From Chryseobacterium panacisoli (GTDB taxonomy: Bacteria > Bacteroidota > Bacteroidia > Flavobacteriales > Weeksellaceae): a stretch of DNA of 64,000 nt. Positions 41,686-51,434 of this stretch are shown piece after piece. The stretch is from positions 62,001 through 126,000 of the forward strand of contig NZ_VTRU01000002.1 in assembly GCF_008274625.1 (NCBI RefSeq), read 5' to 3'. The translations under genes were made by a program, and so were the position numbers. The notes beneath the pieces are model-generated. The model ran no database searches, was not told where the DNA came from, and worked only from the letters and a program-made list of their open reading frames with translations. The number at the start of each line of letters is the position of its first letter. Within the stretch, counting starts at the first letter, position 1.

Positions 41686-41705
41686 GAGAAAACAGCTGTT
41701 TTCCC
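41686..41705 (+). promoter_or_regulatory. Palindromic candidate operator upstream of the RND operon
   Basis: GAGAAAACAGCTGTTTTCCC holds a perfect 16-bp palindrome GAAAACAG/CTGTTTTC and matches 9/10 across the full 20 bp. Same core as the sites at 35555 and 38390. Confidence 0.55.
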
Positions 41706-41821
41706 TTCATTTTTCCTATCATACGTTTCACCAGCGATTAATGACACTTCACTCAACTTCTGAATGAATATCCTTATTATATGAAGTTATTTTGCTCCTG
41801 TAAAATTTAAAAACTCATGTT

Positions 41822-42943
41822 ATGAATTACAGAAAAGGATATCTGGCACTCTCACTTACAGCCGCAGCAATACTGCACTCGTGCGGTTCCGGGAATGGCC
41901 AGGAAAATGGGCAGCAGATGCAGCAGGCATTGCCTACAGATTTTATCCAGGTGAAGACCGGAGATGCAGATGTGTCTACAGGATATCCGGGAAGCATAGA
42001 AGGGCAGGATAATGTGGATATTAAAGCGCAGGTAACAGGTTATCTGGAAGCAGTATATATCAAAGAAGGACAGTATGTAAGCAAAGGACAGACCCTTTTC
42101 AGAATAAATCCTTCAGTATATAATGAGCAGGTAAATACCAATGAAGCCGCTCTGAAATCAGCTCTGGCAGCACAGGAAACAGCAAGACTTGAAGTTGAAA
42201 AACTGAAACCTCTTGTAGAAGGAAAAGTAGTTTCCGATATGCAGCTGAAAACCGCTCAGGCAAGCTATAAAGCAGCAGCAGCACAGGTAGCACAGGCACA
42301 GTCATCATTAGGATCATCAAAGATTAATGCTAATTTCACTTATATCAAAGCTCCCGTTAGCGGATATATAGGAAGAATTCCCAATAGAGTAGGAAACCTT
42401 ATCAGTCCATCAGATGCTTCTCCTTTGACAACGCTTTCAAATATAAACAGTGTGAATGTGTACTTCTCAATGAACGAAGCCGATTTTATTGCACACAGCA
42501 GGGCAGCATCATCAGGAGATACAGCCGAAAATGTAGAGCTTCTCCTGGCAGATGGGTCTACCTATTCTCTTAAAGGAAAACTTGAAAATGCCAGCGGAAA
42601 TTTTGACAGAAATACAGGGAGTATTCAGATGAAGGCTGTTTTTCAAAATCCGGATAAGCTGTTAAGAGCTGGAGGAACAGCAAGAGTGATGATTCACAAT
42701 GCCTTGAACGGCGTGATTAAACTTCCGAAAACCTCAGTGAAGGATATTCAGGACAGATTCTTTGTCTATAAACTGAATGGTAAGGATAAAGTGAAAATGA
42801 CTCAGATTACCGTTTCGGGAAGCACCTCTCAGGATTACTTTATTAAAGAAGGAGTGAATGCAGGAGACAAGATTGCCATCAACAGAATTGATGCCCTTAC
42901 AGACGGCGCACAGGTTGTTGCCACAACAGTTCCTTTGAAATAG
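41822..42943 (+). CDS. RND efflux periplasmic adaptor (membrane fusion protein)
   Basis: 373 residues. Lipobox LHSC gives lipidated Cys21. Lipoyl-like halves (DIKAQVTGYLEAVYIKEGQYVSKGQTLFRI and FTYIKAPVSGYIGRIPNRVGNLISP) bracket an alpha-helical hairpin of ~70 residues; beta-barrel and membrane-proximal domains follow. This is the AcrA/MexA layout. It links inner-membrane pump and outer-membrane channel. First of three genes (30-bp gap, then a 14-nt overlap). Confidence 0.95.
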   Translation: MNYRKGYLALSLTAAAILHSCGSGNGQENGQQMQQALPTDFIQVKTGDADVSTGYPGSIEGQDNVDIKAQVTGYLEAVYIKEGQYVSKGQTLFRINPSVYNEQVNTNEAALKSALAAQETARLEVEKLKPLVEGKVVSDMQLKTAQASYKAAAAQVAQAQSSLGSSKINANFTYIKAPVSGYIGRIPNRVGNLISPSDASPLTTLSNINSVNVYFSMNEADFIAHSRAASSGDTAENVELLLADGSTYSLKGKLENASGNFDRNTGSIQMKAVFQNPDKLLRAGGTARVMIHNALNGVIKLPKTSVKDIQDRFFVYKLNGKDKVKMTQITVSGSTSQDYFIKEGVNAGDKIAINRIDALTDGAQVVATTVPLK

Positions 42944-42972
42944 TTGTATAACGATTCTTAGAAAATTCAAAA

Positions 42973-45900
42973 ATGTTAAAAAAAATAATAGACCGTCCGG
43001 TACTGGCGACGGTAATATCCCTTATCATCGTGATCTTAGGGATTATAGGATTAAACCAGCTGGCGGTGACCCGGTTTCCGGACATTTCTCCCCCTACGAT
43101 CACTGTTTCAGGGTCGTATCCTGGAGGAAATAGTGAAACTGTGATCCGTTCCGTGGTAACTCCGCTGGAAGAACAGATCAATGGAGTGGAAGATATGGAG
43201 TACATGAAATCCAGTGCAAGTAATGACGGGACATTCTCCATCTCTATTATATTCAAGCAGGGTGTAAATGCCGATCAGGCAGCCGTAAATGTGCAAAACA
43301 GGGTACAGCAGGCCACGCCGATACTTCCTCAGGAAGTAGTGAGAATGGGACTGACCACGTCCAAACAGCAGAACAGCATGGTGTTGATTTTCAATATTTA
43401 TACTGAAGATAATAAACAATATGATGAAACTTTCCTGCAGAACTACGCGAATATTAATCTTATTCCGCAGGTCAAAAGGGTAAAAGGAGTAGGGCAGGCC
43501 ATGGTATTCGGATTGAAGGATTATTCCATGAGAATATGGCTTAACCCTCAGAAAATGTCATCTTACGGACTTGAACCGGCAGATGTTTCCAGAGCGATTG
43601 CTGATCACAGTTTGGAATCTGCTCCTGGTAAATTGGGAGAAGAATCTGATGCTGCCTTAGAATATGTAATCAGATATAAAGGAAAAAAGAACAAACCGGA
43701 GCAATATGAGAATATCATTGTTAAAAATACCGGAAGCCAGGTCATCAGACTTAAAGATGTCGCCCGCGTAGAATTCGGAGCCATTTCCAATACAGGAGAT
43801 AACCTTTCCAATGGGAAAAATGCGGTTACTGTAGCCATTATGCAGACCACAGGATCCAATGCCAATCAGATTGAAATAGGGGTAAACAAAGCTCTTGACC
43901 AATTATCCAAATCATTCCCTCCCGGTATCAAATATACAAAGGTAATGAGTACCAAAGAGAGATTGGATGAGGCCACAGGACAGGTGAAATCTACTTTGAT
44001 AGAAGCATTTATTTTGGTGTTTATCGTTGTATTTATTTTCTTGCAGGATTTCAGATCTACGATTATTCCGGCAGTGGCGGTTCCGGTAGCGATTATCGGT
44101 ACCTTCTTCTTCCTTCTGGTCTTAGGATTTACCATCAACGTACTGACGCTTTTTGCCCTTGTATTGGCCATCGGTATTGTTGTCGATGATGCGATTGTGG
44201 TAGTGGAAGCCGTCCACAGTAATATGGAAGAAACCAACCTTTCAGGAAGAGAGGCTACCCACAAGGCGATGAGTGAGATCACGGGAGCTGTTATTTCTAT
44301 TACGTTGGTGATGTCTGCTGTATTTATCCCTATTGGGTTTATGTCCGGTTCAGCAGGATTATTCTATAAGCAGTTTGCTTATACATTAGCGATAGCGATC
44401 ATTATTTCAGCGGTTAATGCATTGACTTTAACTCCTGCTTTATGTGCTGTATTTTTGAAAAACAACCATTCAGGAGAAGGTAAAAAGCCAAAAGGATTCG
44501 GGCAAAGATTTGCAGTAGCATTCAATGCCGGATTTAATAATATGACCAACCGTTATGCAAAAGGAGTACGTTTCTTAATAGGAAGAAAATGGATTGCAGG
44601 AGGGTTAATTATAGCCGTTATCGGCGTTGCAGGATGGCTGATGTCAAGCACTCCTAAAAGTTTTGTACCGATGGAAGATGACGGATTCTTTATGTACACC
44701 TTAAGTATGCCGCCAGGAACAGCATTGACTAAAACTACGGAAGTTTCCAACAAAATCAATGAAATTTTAAAAGGAGTAGATGCCGTTCAGGAAAATACTT
44801 CTATTACAGGCTACAATCTTCTTAGCAATAGTGCGGGACCAGCTTATGCGATGGGGTTTGTTAAACTGAAGCCTAAAAAAGAAAGGGGTGAAGTTCAGGA
44901 CATTCAGGAAGTGGTAGATATGGCGAATGCAAAATTGGGTGTTATCAAAGAAGGAAGTGTGATGACTTTCAGAATGCCTCCGGTAGAAGGATACGGAATG
45001 ACCAATGATGCCGAAATTGTACTTCAGGACCGCATGGGAAGAGATCCTCAGGTTCTTAAAGCCAAAGCAGATGAACTGATTGGTGAGCTGATGAAGGTTC
45101 CGGAAGTGGCATTTGCATACACGATGTTCAGAGCAGATTATCCTCAGATGGAGCTTGAAGTAAATGAAGATAAGGCCAAACAGTTAGGAGTAAGCATTTC
45201 AAATCTTTTAGGAACTGTTCAGACGTATTTCTCGGGAGATCAGTCTCAGAATTTCTCAAGATTCGGGAAATTTTACAGAGTGAATATTAAGGCAGACGGT
45301 GTTTTCAGAATGGATGAGCAGGCCTTCAATGATATTTTCGTGAAAAATGAAAAAGGAGATATGGTTCCGGTGAATACACTGATTACCCTGAAAAAAGTCT
45401 ATGGTCCGGAATCCGTTCAACGTTACAATCTTTACAATTCCTTAAATATCAATGTATCTCCAAAACCGGGCGTAAGTAACGGGGAACTGATGGGCAAACT
45501 GGAGCAGACCTTAAGTAAATTGCCTTCTGACTACAGCTACGAATGGACAGGATTGAGTTTGGAAGAAAAATCTGCAGGAAATCAGACGATTGCCATCTTT
45601 GGTTTATGTTTGCTTTTCGTATACCTGCTACTGGCAGCCCAATATGAAAGTTATATCCTTCCTTTAGCCGTAATGCTTTCGATCCCAACGGGAATTGTAG
45701 GAGCATTCTTAGGAATAAAAGCGATCGGGCTGGATAATAACATTTATGTACAGGTAGGACTGATTATGCTTATTGGGTTATTAGCCAAAAATGCCATCCT
45801 AATTGTTGAATTTGCCATCCAAAGGAGAAAATCAGGACTTTCTATCCTGGATTCTGCACTGGAAGGAGCGAAGGCTAGATTACGTCCGATTATTATGACT

Positions 45901-46131
45901 TCATTGGCTTTTATTGCGGGTATGATTCCACTGATGATTTCTTCAGGAGGAATGGCTTCCGGAAACAAATCAATCAGTACAAGTGCAGCGATGGGAATGC
46001 TGAGTGGAGTCGTTTTGGGAGTTTTTGTAATTCCTGTACTCTACATGTTTTTCCAGTATCTGGATGAGAAATTCTCTGCCAAAAAGAAGTACAATACGAT
46101 AGAAAATCAATTGACAAATGAGAATATTTAA
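42973..46131 (+). CDS. RND multidrug efflux permease (AcrB-type)
   Basis: 1052 residues, typical HAE1 length. The N-terminal MLKKIIDRPVLATVISLIIVILGII leads the first helix. Within TM4 GIVVDDAIVVVEAV carries the two proton-relay Asp residues. GLLAKNAILIVEFA lies in the TM10-11 region with a conserved Lys. It works as a proton-driven trimer moving drugs or other amphiphiles out of the cell envelope. Substrates are not predictable here. Confidence 0.97.
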   Translation: MLKKIIDRPVLATVISLIIVILGIIGLNQLAVTRFPDISPPTITVSGSYPGGNSETVIRSVVTPLEEQINGVEDMEYMKSSASNDGTFSISIIFKQGVNADQAAVNVQNRVQQATPILPQEVVRMGLTTSKQQNSMVLIFNIYTEDNKQYDETFLQNYANINLIPQVKRVKGVGQAMVFGLKDYSMRIWLNPQKMSSYGLEPADVSRAIADHSLESAPGKLGEESDAALEYVIRYKGKKNKPEQYENIIVKNTGSQVIRLKDVARVEFGAISNTGDNLSNGKNAVTVAIMQTTGSNANQIEIGVNKALDQLSKSFPPGIKYTKVMSTKERLDEATGQVKSTLIEAFILVFIVVFIFLQDFRSTIIPAVAVPVAIIGTFFFLLVLGFTINVLTLFALVLAIGIVVDDAIVVVEAVHSNMEETNLSGREATHKAMSEITGAVISITLVMSAVFIPIGFMSGSAGLFYKQFAYTLAIAIIISAVNALTLTPALCAVFLKNNHSGEGKKPKGFGQRFAVAFNAGFNNMTNRYAKGVRFLIGRKWIAGGLIIAVIGVAGWLMSSTPKSFVPMEDDGFFMYTLSMPPGTALTKTTEVSNKINEILKGVDAVQENTSITGYNLLSNSAGPAYAMGFVKLKPKKERGEVQDIQEVVDMANAKLGVIKEGSVMTFRMPPVEGYGMTNDAEIVLQDRMGRDPQVLKAKADELIGELMKVPEVAFAYTMFRADYPQMELEVNEDKAKQLGVSISNLLGTVQTYFSGDQSQNFSRFGKFYRVNIKADGVFRMDEQAFNDIFVKNEKGDMVPVNTLITLKKVYGPESVQRYNLYNSLNINVSPKPGVSNGELMGKLEQTLSKLPSDYSYEWTGLSLEEKSAGNQTIAIFGLCLLFVYLLLAAQYESYILPLAVMLSIPTGIVGAFLGIKAIGLDNNIYVQVGLIMLIGLLAKNAILIVEFAIQRRKSGLSILDSALEGAKARLRPIIMTSLAFIAGMIPLMISSGGMASGNKSISTSAAMGMLSGVVLGVFVIPVLYMFFQYLDEKFSAKKKYNTIENQLTNENI

Positions 46132-47533
46132 TATAAAAAAAATCCTTATTTCAGGTGCAATGGCGTCACTGCTGATGTCTTGTGCTGTAGGGAAAAAATA
46201 TACAAGAACAGATCTTCAGGTTCCGGAAACGTTCAAAGAATCTGTACAGGTAACAGGAGATACGGTAGTTCTTCCGTGGAAGACTTTCTTCAAAGATCCT
46301 AAATTGATAGGCTTAATAGATAAAGCGCTTTCAAGAAATAACGAAGTAAATGTTGCTCTGAAAAATATTGAACAGCTGGATCTGATCTATAAACAAGCCA
46401 AGCTGGGTTTGATGCCAACACTGGATTTAGCTGCAGGAGCCAACAGAAGCTGGGCATCCAAAAATACCCTTAACGGCTCTCTTAATGAACAGTTTGTAGG
46501 GACCAAATACATGGATGATTTCAGTGCAGCCCTAAGACTTTCCTGGGAAATAGACATCTGGGGAAAAGCTAAAATGCAGAAAGAATCCGCAGCGGCAGAA
46601 TATTTTGGACAGAAAGAAAACTTAAATGCCATCAAAAGCAGAATTGTAGTTCAGGTGGCACAGGCTTATTATAACCTTATAAGCCTTGATGAACAGCTGA
46701 AAATTGCAGAACAAAACATTGAACTGAGTGACAATACGCTTAAAATGATGAATCTGCAGTTTAAAGCAGGACAGATTAACTCATTGGCCGTTCAGCAGTC
46801 AGAAGCTCAAAAGAAAACAGCTGAGCTGCTGATCCCTTTGGCAAAACAGAATATTTCCATTCAGGAAAATGCATTGAGCATTCTTTGTGGAGAATATCCG
46901 ACTAGAATAGAAAGAGAAGGAAATCTTAAAGCAATGATTCCGGAAAATAGATTATCAGAAGGATTGCCCGCCCAGCTGCTGAGCCGCAGACCAGATCTGA
47001 AGCTGGCAGAATTTAACGTAATCAGCCTGAATTCCAAAACCGGACTGGCAAAAGCAGCAATGTATCCGAGCATCAGTCTGAGCCCGCAGATAGGGGTAAA
47101 CTCCAATAAGTTCAGTTCATGGTTTGATATTCCCGGATCTATTACCAAAGCAGTCGCTGCGAATCTTGCCGCTCCCATTTTTCAGAAAAAACAACTGAAA
47201 ACAGCTTATGAGACCGCATTGATTGATCAGGAAAAAGCAGCCATCAACTTTAAGCAATCTGTAATGACTGCTGTTGGAGAAGTTTCCGATGCCATGGCTA
47301 AGTCTAAAGGCTCTTCAGAAAGACTGCAGCTTTTAGAACAGAGAACAGCCATTCTGGATAAAGGAATCAATGATGCCCTGAAACTGTATAAAAGCGGGAT
47401 GGCAACTTATCTTGAAGTCATTACAGCTCAGAATAATAAGCTTCAGAATGACCTGGAAGCCGTTAATGTAACCCTTGAAAGGTTAAATGCAGAGGTAGAT
47501 CTGTACAGATCGCTTGGCGGCGGAGTACAATAG
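46118..47533 (+). CDS. RND outer-membrane channel (OprM/NodT family lipoprotein)
   Basis: 471 residues. Lipobox LMSC, lipidated Cys22. Two OEP repeats show the classic motifs LRLSWEIDIWGKAK, QVAQAYYNLISLDEQL, GYPTRIE-type (GEYPTRIER), LLSRRPDLKLAEFNVIS and the C-terminal LEVITAQNNKLQNDLE. It forms the trimeric outer-membrane tunnel with the two upstream genes. Start lies inside the permease end (14-nt overlap), giving coupled translation. Confidence 0.95.
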   Translation: MRIFNIKKILISGAMASLLMSCAVGKKYTRTDLQVPETFKESVQVTGDTVVLPWKTFFKDPKLIGLIDKALSRNNEVNVALKNIEQLDLIYKQAKLGLMPTLDLAAGANRSWASKNTLNGSLNEQFVGTKYMDDFSAALRLSWEIDIWGKAKMQKESAAAEYFGQKENLNAIKSRIVVQVAQAYYNLISLDEQLKIAEQNIELSDNTLKMMNLQFKAGQINSLAVQQSEAQKKTAELLIPLAKQNISIQENALSILCGEYPTRIEREGNLKAMIPENRLSEGLPAQLLSRRPDLKLAEFNVISLNSKTGLAKAAMYPSISLSPQIGVNSNKFSSWFDIPGSITKAVAANLAAPIFQKKQLKTAYETALIDQEKAAINFKQSVMTAVGEVSDAMAKSKGSSERLQLLEQRTAILDKGINDALKLYKSGMATYLEVITAQNNKLQNDLEAVNVTLERLNAEVDLYRSLGGGVQ

Positions 47534-47549
47534 AATGTAAATAAATAGT

Positions 47550-47584
47550 AAAAGGAAGCTGCATCTTACAGCTTCCTTTTTTTG
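47550..47584 (+). terminator. Terminator of the RND operon
   Basis: 12-bp perfect stem AAAAGGAAGCTG/CAGCTTCCTTTT with a 7-nt loop and an extended T-run. Confidence 0.9.
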
Positions 47585-47785
47585 TTATTTCTAAAGATAA
47601 ATACAACTTAATTTAACATAAGGTCCGGAATTTGCACGGGAGTGATGAAATTTTATATTCATTAAATCAGTGGTTTATGAAAAATTTTATCTTTTTTTCA
47701 AGAATAGATGCAAGATTTTTGAGAAATGGGATTTATATAGATGAGTACTCGAAAATAATTAATGTTTAACGAAAAAAGTAATGCA

Positions 47786-48367
47786 ATGAAAAGATTGACA
47801 GTACCCCGATTTTTTATAACAGTTTTAATGGTTTTAGCAGGATTTTTTGCTTTATCCTCATGCAATGATAACGACGGACCGGACATCCCTCCTGTAAAAA
47901 TGGAAGACTTAAAAGGTAACTATAAAGGTAAGCTGGTTATTGTACAGGGAAATAATAAAAGAGAAGGAATAAAAGAATTTAAGGTAAAAAAAGATACCAT
48001 CTCATTTGCGGAATTTCCAATTACAGAAATTGTAAAAACAGTGGTGAAAGACCCTGCAAAAGCAGAAGCCGCTTTGAATGCGATTGGAAAAGTAAAGTAT
48101 GATCTTAAGTATGCAGCAGTGATCAACACAGCCAATAATGTGATAGAACTTACATTTGCTCCTAAGACTATGGAACTTCAGATTCCTGTAGATGGTGTTA
48201 ATAAAAAGACCGTTGTAGAATTTGTAACAAAGCAAAAAGGATATTATGTAGGATTGGATCAGACGCTGAGATATGCTATAACAGCAGAAAAAATTACAGT
48301 AGACGGTACACTGGTTACTCCTTATACTGTTATTGATTATAATTTCCCATTCTGTATAAAAAATTAA
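47786..48367 (+). CDS. DUF4840-like lipoprotein
   Basis: 193 residues from ATG 47786; an in-frame upstream ATG (47762) would put eight charged residues before the signal peptide. Lipobox LSSC, Cys26. The mature part is beta-rich (LKGNYKGKLVIVQGNNKREGIKEFKVKKDTISFAEFPI), resembling DUF4840 lipoproteins of Bacteroidota. No function known. Stand-alone gene before the sigma factor. Confidence 0.65.
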   Translation: MKRLTVPRFFITVLMVLAGFFALSSCNDNDGPDIPPVKMEDLKGNYKGKLVIVQGNNKREGIKEFKVKKDTISFAEFPITEIVKTVVKDPAKAEAALNAIGKVKYDLKYAAVINTANNVIELTFAPKTMELQIPVDGVNKKTVVEFVTKQKGYYVGLDQTLRYAITAEKITVDGTLVTPYTVIDYNFPFCIKN

Positions 48368-48417
48368 TTAATAGATATTATCATCAATGGATTGCGCTTT
48401 ATTATGAAGAGGCAATC

Positions 48418-48425
48418 TATTTTTG
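48418..48425 (+). promoter_or_regulatory. Candidate -7 box for the sigma factor gene
   Basis: TATTTTTG fits TAnnTTTG 45 bp upstream of the start at 48470; the matching upstream box is TTTA with a 17-bp spacer, so it is weak. Confidence 0.35.
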
Positions 48426-48469
48426 CTTGACAGTTTATAACATCCTAATGGATACGGAGGCAGCAGTAT

Positions 48470-49036
48470 ATGGAAGAAAGTAAAGAACAGATTTTGGTAA
48501 AGCACCTTCTGAAGAAGGAGGAAGCTGCCTGGAAAGAGCTTTTTGGAGCTTATTCCGGAAATCTGGCCTATGTCTGCTCCCGTTATGTGGCTGAAAAAGA
48601 AGATGTTCATGATATACTCCAAAACAGTTTTATCAAAATGTTCCGGTCAATAGAATCTTTTGAGTACAGGGGAAGTGGCTCTTTGAAAGCCTGGATGACC
48701 CGTATCACTGTCAATGAATCTTTGAAACATATCAAACAGAAAGGAGATTTTAAATCTGCAGTGGAAGTAGATGATCTTCCGGATATTCCTAATGAAGATG
48801 AACCGGACTTTGAAGAGATTCCGCGTGATGATATTATGATGATGATAAGATCTCTTCCTGAAGGATACAGAACTGTTTTTAACCTGTATGTATTTGAGAA
48901 AAAAAGCCATAAGGAGATTGCCGGGCTGCTGGGAATTGCAGAAAACTCTTCTGCATCTCAGTTTCACCGTGCAAAAGGACTGCTTGTTCAGAAAATAAAA
49001 GAATTTAAAATGTCAAAAAAAGCACAATATGAATAA
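48470..49036 (+). CDS. ECF-type RNA polymerase sigma factor
   Basis: 188 residues. Region 2: AGLAYVCSRYVAEKEDVHDILQNSFIKMFRSIESFEYRGSGSLKAWMTRITVNESLKHIK-type layout, read across the sequence. Region 4: EGYRTVFNLYVFEKKSHKEIAGLLGIAENSSASQFHRAKGLL. It directs transcription of an envelope regulon, as most ECF factors of this phylum. The stop overlaps the downstream membrane protein by 8 nt, suggesting that one acts on the other. Confidence 0.92.
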   Translation: MEESKEQILVKHLLKKEEAAWKELFGAYSGNLAYVCSRYVAEKEDVHDILQNSFIKMFRSIESFEYRGSGSLKAWMTRITVNESLKHIKQKGDFKSAVEVDDLPDIPNEDEPDFEEIPRDDIMMMIRSLPEGYRTVFNLYVFEKKSHKEIAGLLGIAENSSASQFHRAKGLLVQKIKEFKMSKKAQYE

Positions 49037-50429
49037 TGAATGGCTAAATAACCTGCGAAGCAGAATGGATGACCATGAAGAGGACGTTCCGGAAGGATTG
49101 TGGGATGACATTAGAGATGAACTTTTTTCCGGAGAAGAAAACAGCAGCATCCCTGGGTTTATTCCTGGAATTCATGATGAAAGAAATGATAAGAAAGAGG
49201 AGAGAGCCGGTGCAGGAAAGAAAACGTTATTCTATCGACTTGGAGGTATTGCAGCTGCCATTGCGTTGCTTTTTATGCTGACAAAAATGCTGCCACAGGA
49301 TGATACAGGCAAAATCTTATCTAAGAAGCCTGCAGATGTGAAAAAAGAAAAGGGAAATCATTCTTTAAGACCTCTGGAAACCGGACATATCTCAAGTAGT
49401 GAAGTGAAATCAGGAACAGTGCCTTTTTTAGCTGAAAAAATATCAAAAGCGGTCGATCCGGAGAAAAATTCAGGACAGAACTATTTTCATCCTGAAGAAA
49501 ACAATGGTGCAGGGAATATTCAGAATAGTCATGAAATCATTAAACTTCCGGCTGCAACGGAGTCTTTTCATCAGGAGAGCAAGATTGCCCAGAAAGTACC
49601 TCACGCAGATGATACAGTAAAAGAATCGGCTATAGAGAAGACCTCTGATGAGGTTCTTTTCAAACGGGAAGAATTAAAAGAAGTCTACGCAGAGAATACA
49701 AAACATACTGCCAAAAAATCCCGTGATAAAAAGTCGTGGATGCTGAGTATGCTTACAGGAAATGTTGCTTCCAACTCTGCAGAACAGCAATTTCCGGGAT
49801 ATGCCTCCATTACAGGAAAAGCAATGAATGTTGAGCAGGTTTGGAGCACTTCCGAGTATCATGATGATCCTCTGACAGCTATATTCCTGGCCAATCAAAG
49901 TCAGCCGGTAGAAGCAAGAATCAGACATAAAGTACCTGTTACATTCGGATTGTCTCTTTACTACAATGTAGGAAAAAGATGGGGAATAGGAACGGGACTG
50001 AATTATACGAAACTTTCTTCTGAACTGCATTCCGGAACGGAGAACAATTATATTAAAGGAGACCAGACAGTTCATTATATAGGAATTCCTGTTCAGGTCA
50101 ATTATAATGTCATTCAGAAAGGGAGGTTTACAGGATATGTTACAGGCGGAGCGCTTATTGAAAAACCTATAGCAGGAAACATCACAACAACTTATGTAGT
50201 GAATGATGAAATAAAGGAATCCTCAAAAGAACGTGTGGAACCAAAACCTTTCCAGTTTTCTGTTAACACTGCAGTAGGATTTCAGCTGAAGGTCATAGAT
50301 AAAGTCGGAATTTATGCTGAACCGGGAATAGGATATCATTTCAGGGAAGAAGATGCTCCTAATACCATTTATAAAGAGAAACCATTTCATTTTAATATGA
50401 AATTCGGGATCAGAGTGCTGTTGGATTAA
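49029..50429 (+). CDS. Membrane-anchored protein with beta-barrel-like end, ECF partner
   Basis: 466 residues. Residues 1-60 are acidic (DDHEEDVPEGLWDDIRDELF), then one TM helix near 75-93 (YRLGGIAAAIALLFMLTKML). A charged, low-complexity linker spans ~95-250. The last ~170 residues form barrel-type strands (GTGLNYTKLSSEL, VNYNVIQKGRFTGYVTGGALIEKP, FHFNMKFGIRVLLD). This N-cytosolic, one-TM plan plus its overlap with the sigma gene fits an anti-sigma-like regulator. The combination with a barrel-like end is peculiar and makes localisation uncertain. Confidence 0.7.
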   Translation: MNNEWLNNLRSRMDDHEEDVPEGLWDDIRDELFSGEENSSIPGFIPGIHDERNDKKEERAGAGKKTLFYRLGGIAAAIALLFMLTKMLPQDDTGKILSKKPADVKKEKGNHSLRPLETGHISSSEVKSGTVPFLAEKISKAVDPEKNSGQNYFHPEENNGAGNIQNSHEIIKLPAATESFHQESKIAQKVPHADDTVKESAIEKTSDEVLFKREELKEVYAENTKHTAKKSRDKKSWMLSMLTGNVASNSAEQQFPGYASITGKAMNVEQVWSTSEYHDDPLTAIFLANQSQPVEARIRHKVPVTFGLSLYYNVGKRWGIGTGLNYTKLSSELHSGTENNYIKGDQTVHYIGIPVQVNYNVIQKGRFTGYVTGGALIEKPIAGNITTTYVVNDEIKESSKERVEPKPFQFSVNTAVGFQLKVIDKVGIYAEPGIGYHFREEDAPNTIYKEKPFHFNMKFGIRVLLD

Positions 50430-50471
50430 TGTAGAGGATTTTTAAACCAAATCACACTTAATAATCTATAT

Positions 50472-51434
50472 ATGAAAACAAAACTAATTTTTTTAGTGTT
50501 TTTGCTATTCAGCATTTTGGATATAAAAGCACAGTGTACCCCTACCATTACCAGCCCGAGACTTGGACAGAAATATCCGGGAACAATCTTATTCTGTGAT
50601 GTGGAAGATGAAATAATTTCTACTACACAGACGTATGGAAGCTATCAATGGTACAAACAGGAATGGACCTGGCAGACACCCAACAACAACCCTTGGGTAG
50701 CCATTACGGGAGCCACATCACAGCAGTTAACCATTAGTGGTAACGATCAGCTGAATTATTTTAAAGTAGTCGTTACAGATGGGGATTGTACGGCAGAAAG
50801 CCCGGCAGTATTTGCTGACGGATTTGTGTATGGTCTTCCGGCGATGATGACAACTTATACACCTGGAACTTATGAGGAAGAGATGGGAACCGTGAAAGTA
50901 TGCAATGGAGCTTCTGTTCAGTTTGATAATATATTTCCTGTCGTTTATGGGAAGCATACATGGTTCAGATGTGTGCCTGCCAGTAATCCTCCGGTGCTGG
51001 GAGATCCTTGCATCATCCCGGGAGTCGTAGGAGATACTTATGTTGCGACAAGTTCCGGAAAATATGGATTTTATGCCTGTACGGAATACTGCCCGGATCA
51101 ATGTCAGATGCTGGATCCGTTTGCCTTTGTGGAAGTGAATTTCGGGAATTGGGAATTCTGCAGCAATCTGGGAACAGGAGAGACGAAGAGTAAAGATAAT
51201 AATCTGAAAATCTATCCCAATCCTACAGCGCAGCATCTTTATATCGGAAAAGAATCAGATAAAATCTATAAGGAAATTACCATTATAGACATGTCTGGAA
51301 AGCTTGTTCTGAAGAAAAATGACCACAGGTATAATCAGGCGATTGATGTAAGCCAGCTGGTGCCGGGAAACTATATCATTGTTTCCAAAAGTGCGGATGG
51401 GAAAGAATATAAAAATAGATTTATAAAAAAATAG
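50472..51434 (+). CDS. T9SS-secreted protein (type A sorting domain)
   Basis: 320 residues. Signal peptide 1-20. The body contains many Cys and Trp (YQWYKQEWTWQTPNNNPWVAI) in an Ig-like/PKD-like fold of ~180 residues. The C-terminal ~75 residues are a type IX secretion sorting domain: LKIYPNPTAQHLYIG, ITIIDMSGKLVLKK, LVPGNYIIVSKSADGKEYKNRFIKK. The product should be exported across both membranes. Last in the sigma-barrel-T9SS trio, 42 bp after the barrel gene. Confidence 0.9.
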   Translation: MKTKLIFLVFLLFSILDIKAQCTPTITSPRLGQKYPGTILFCDVEDEIISTTQTYGSYQWYKQEWTWQTPNNNPWVAITGATSQQLTISGNDQLNYFKVVVTDGDCTAESPAVFADGFVYGLPAMMTTYTPGTYEEEMGTVKVCNGASVQFDNIFPVVYGKHTWFRCVPASNPPVLGDPCIIPGVVGDTYVATSSGKYGFYACTEYCPDQCQMLDPFAFVEVNFGNWEFCSNLGTGETKSKDNNLKIYPNPTAQHLYIGKESDKIYKEITIIDMSGKLVLKKNDHRYNQAIDVSQLVPGNYIIVSKSADGKEYKNRFIKK

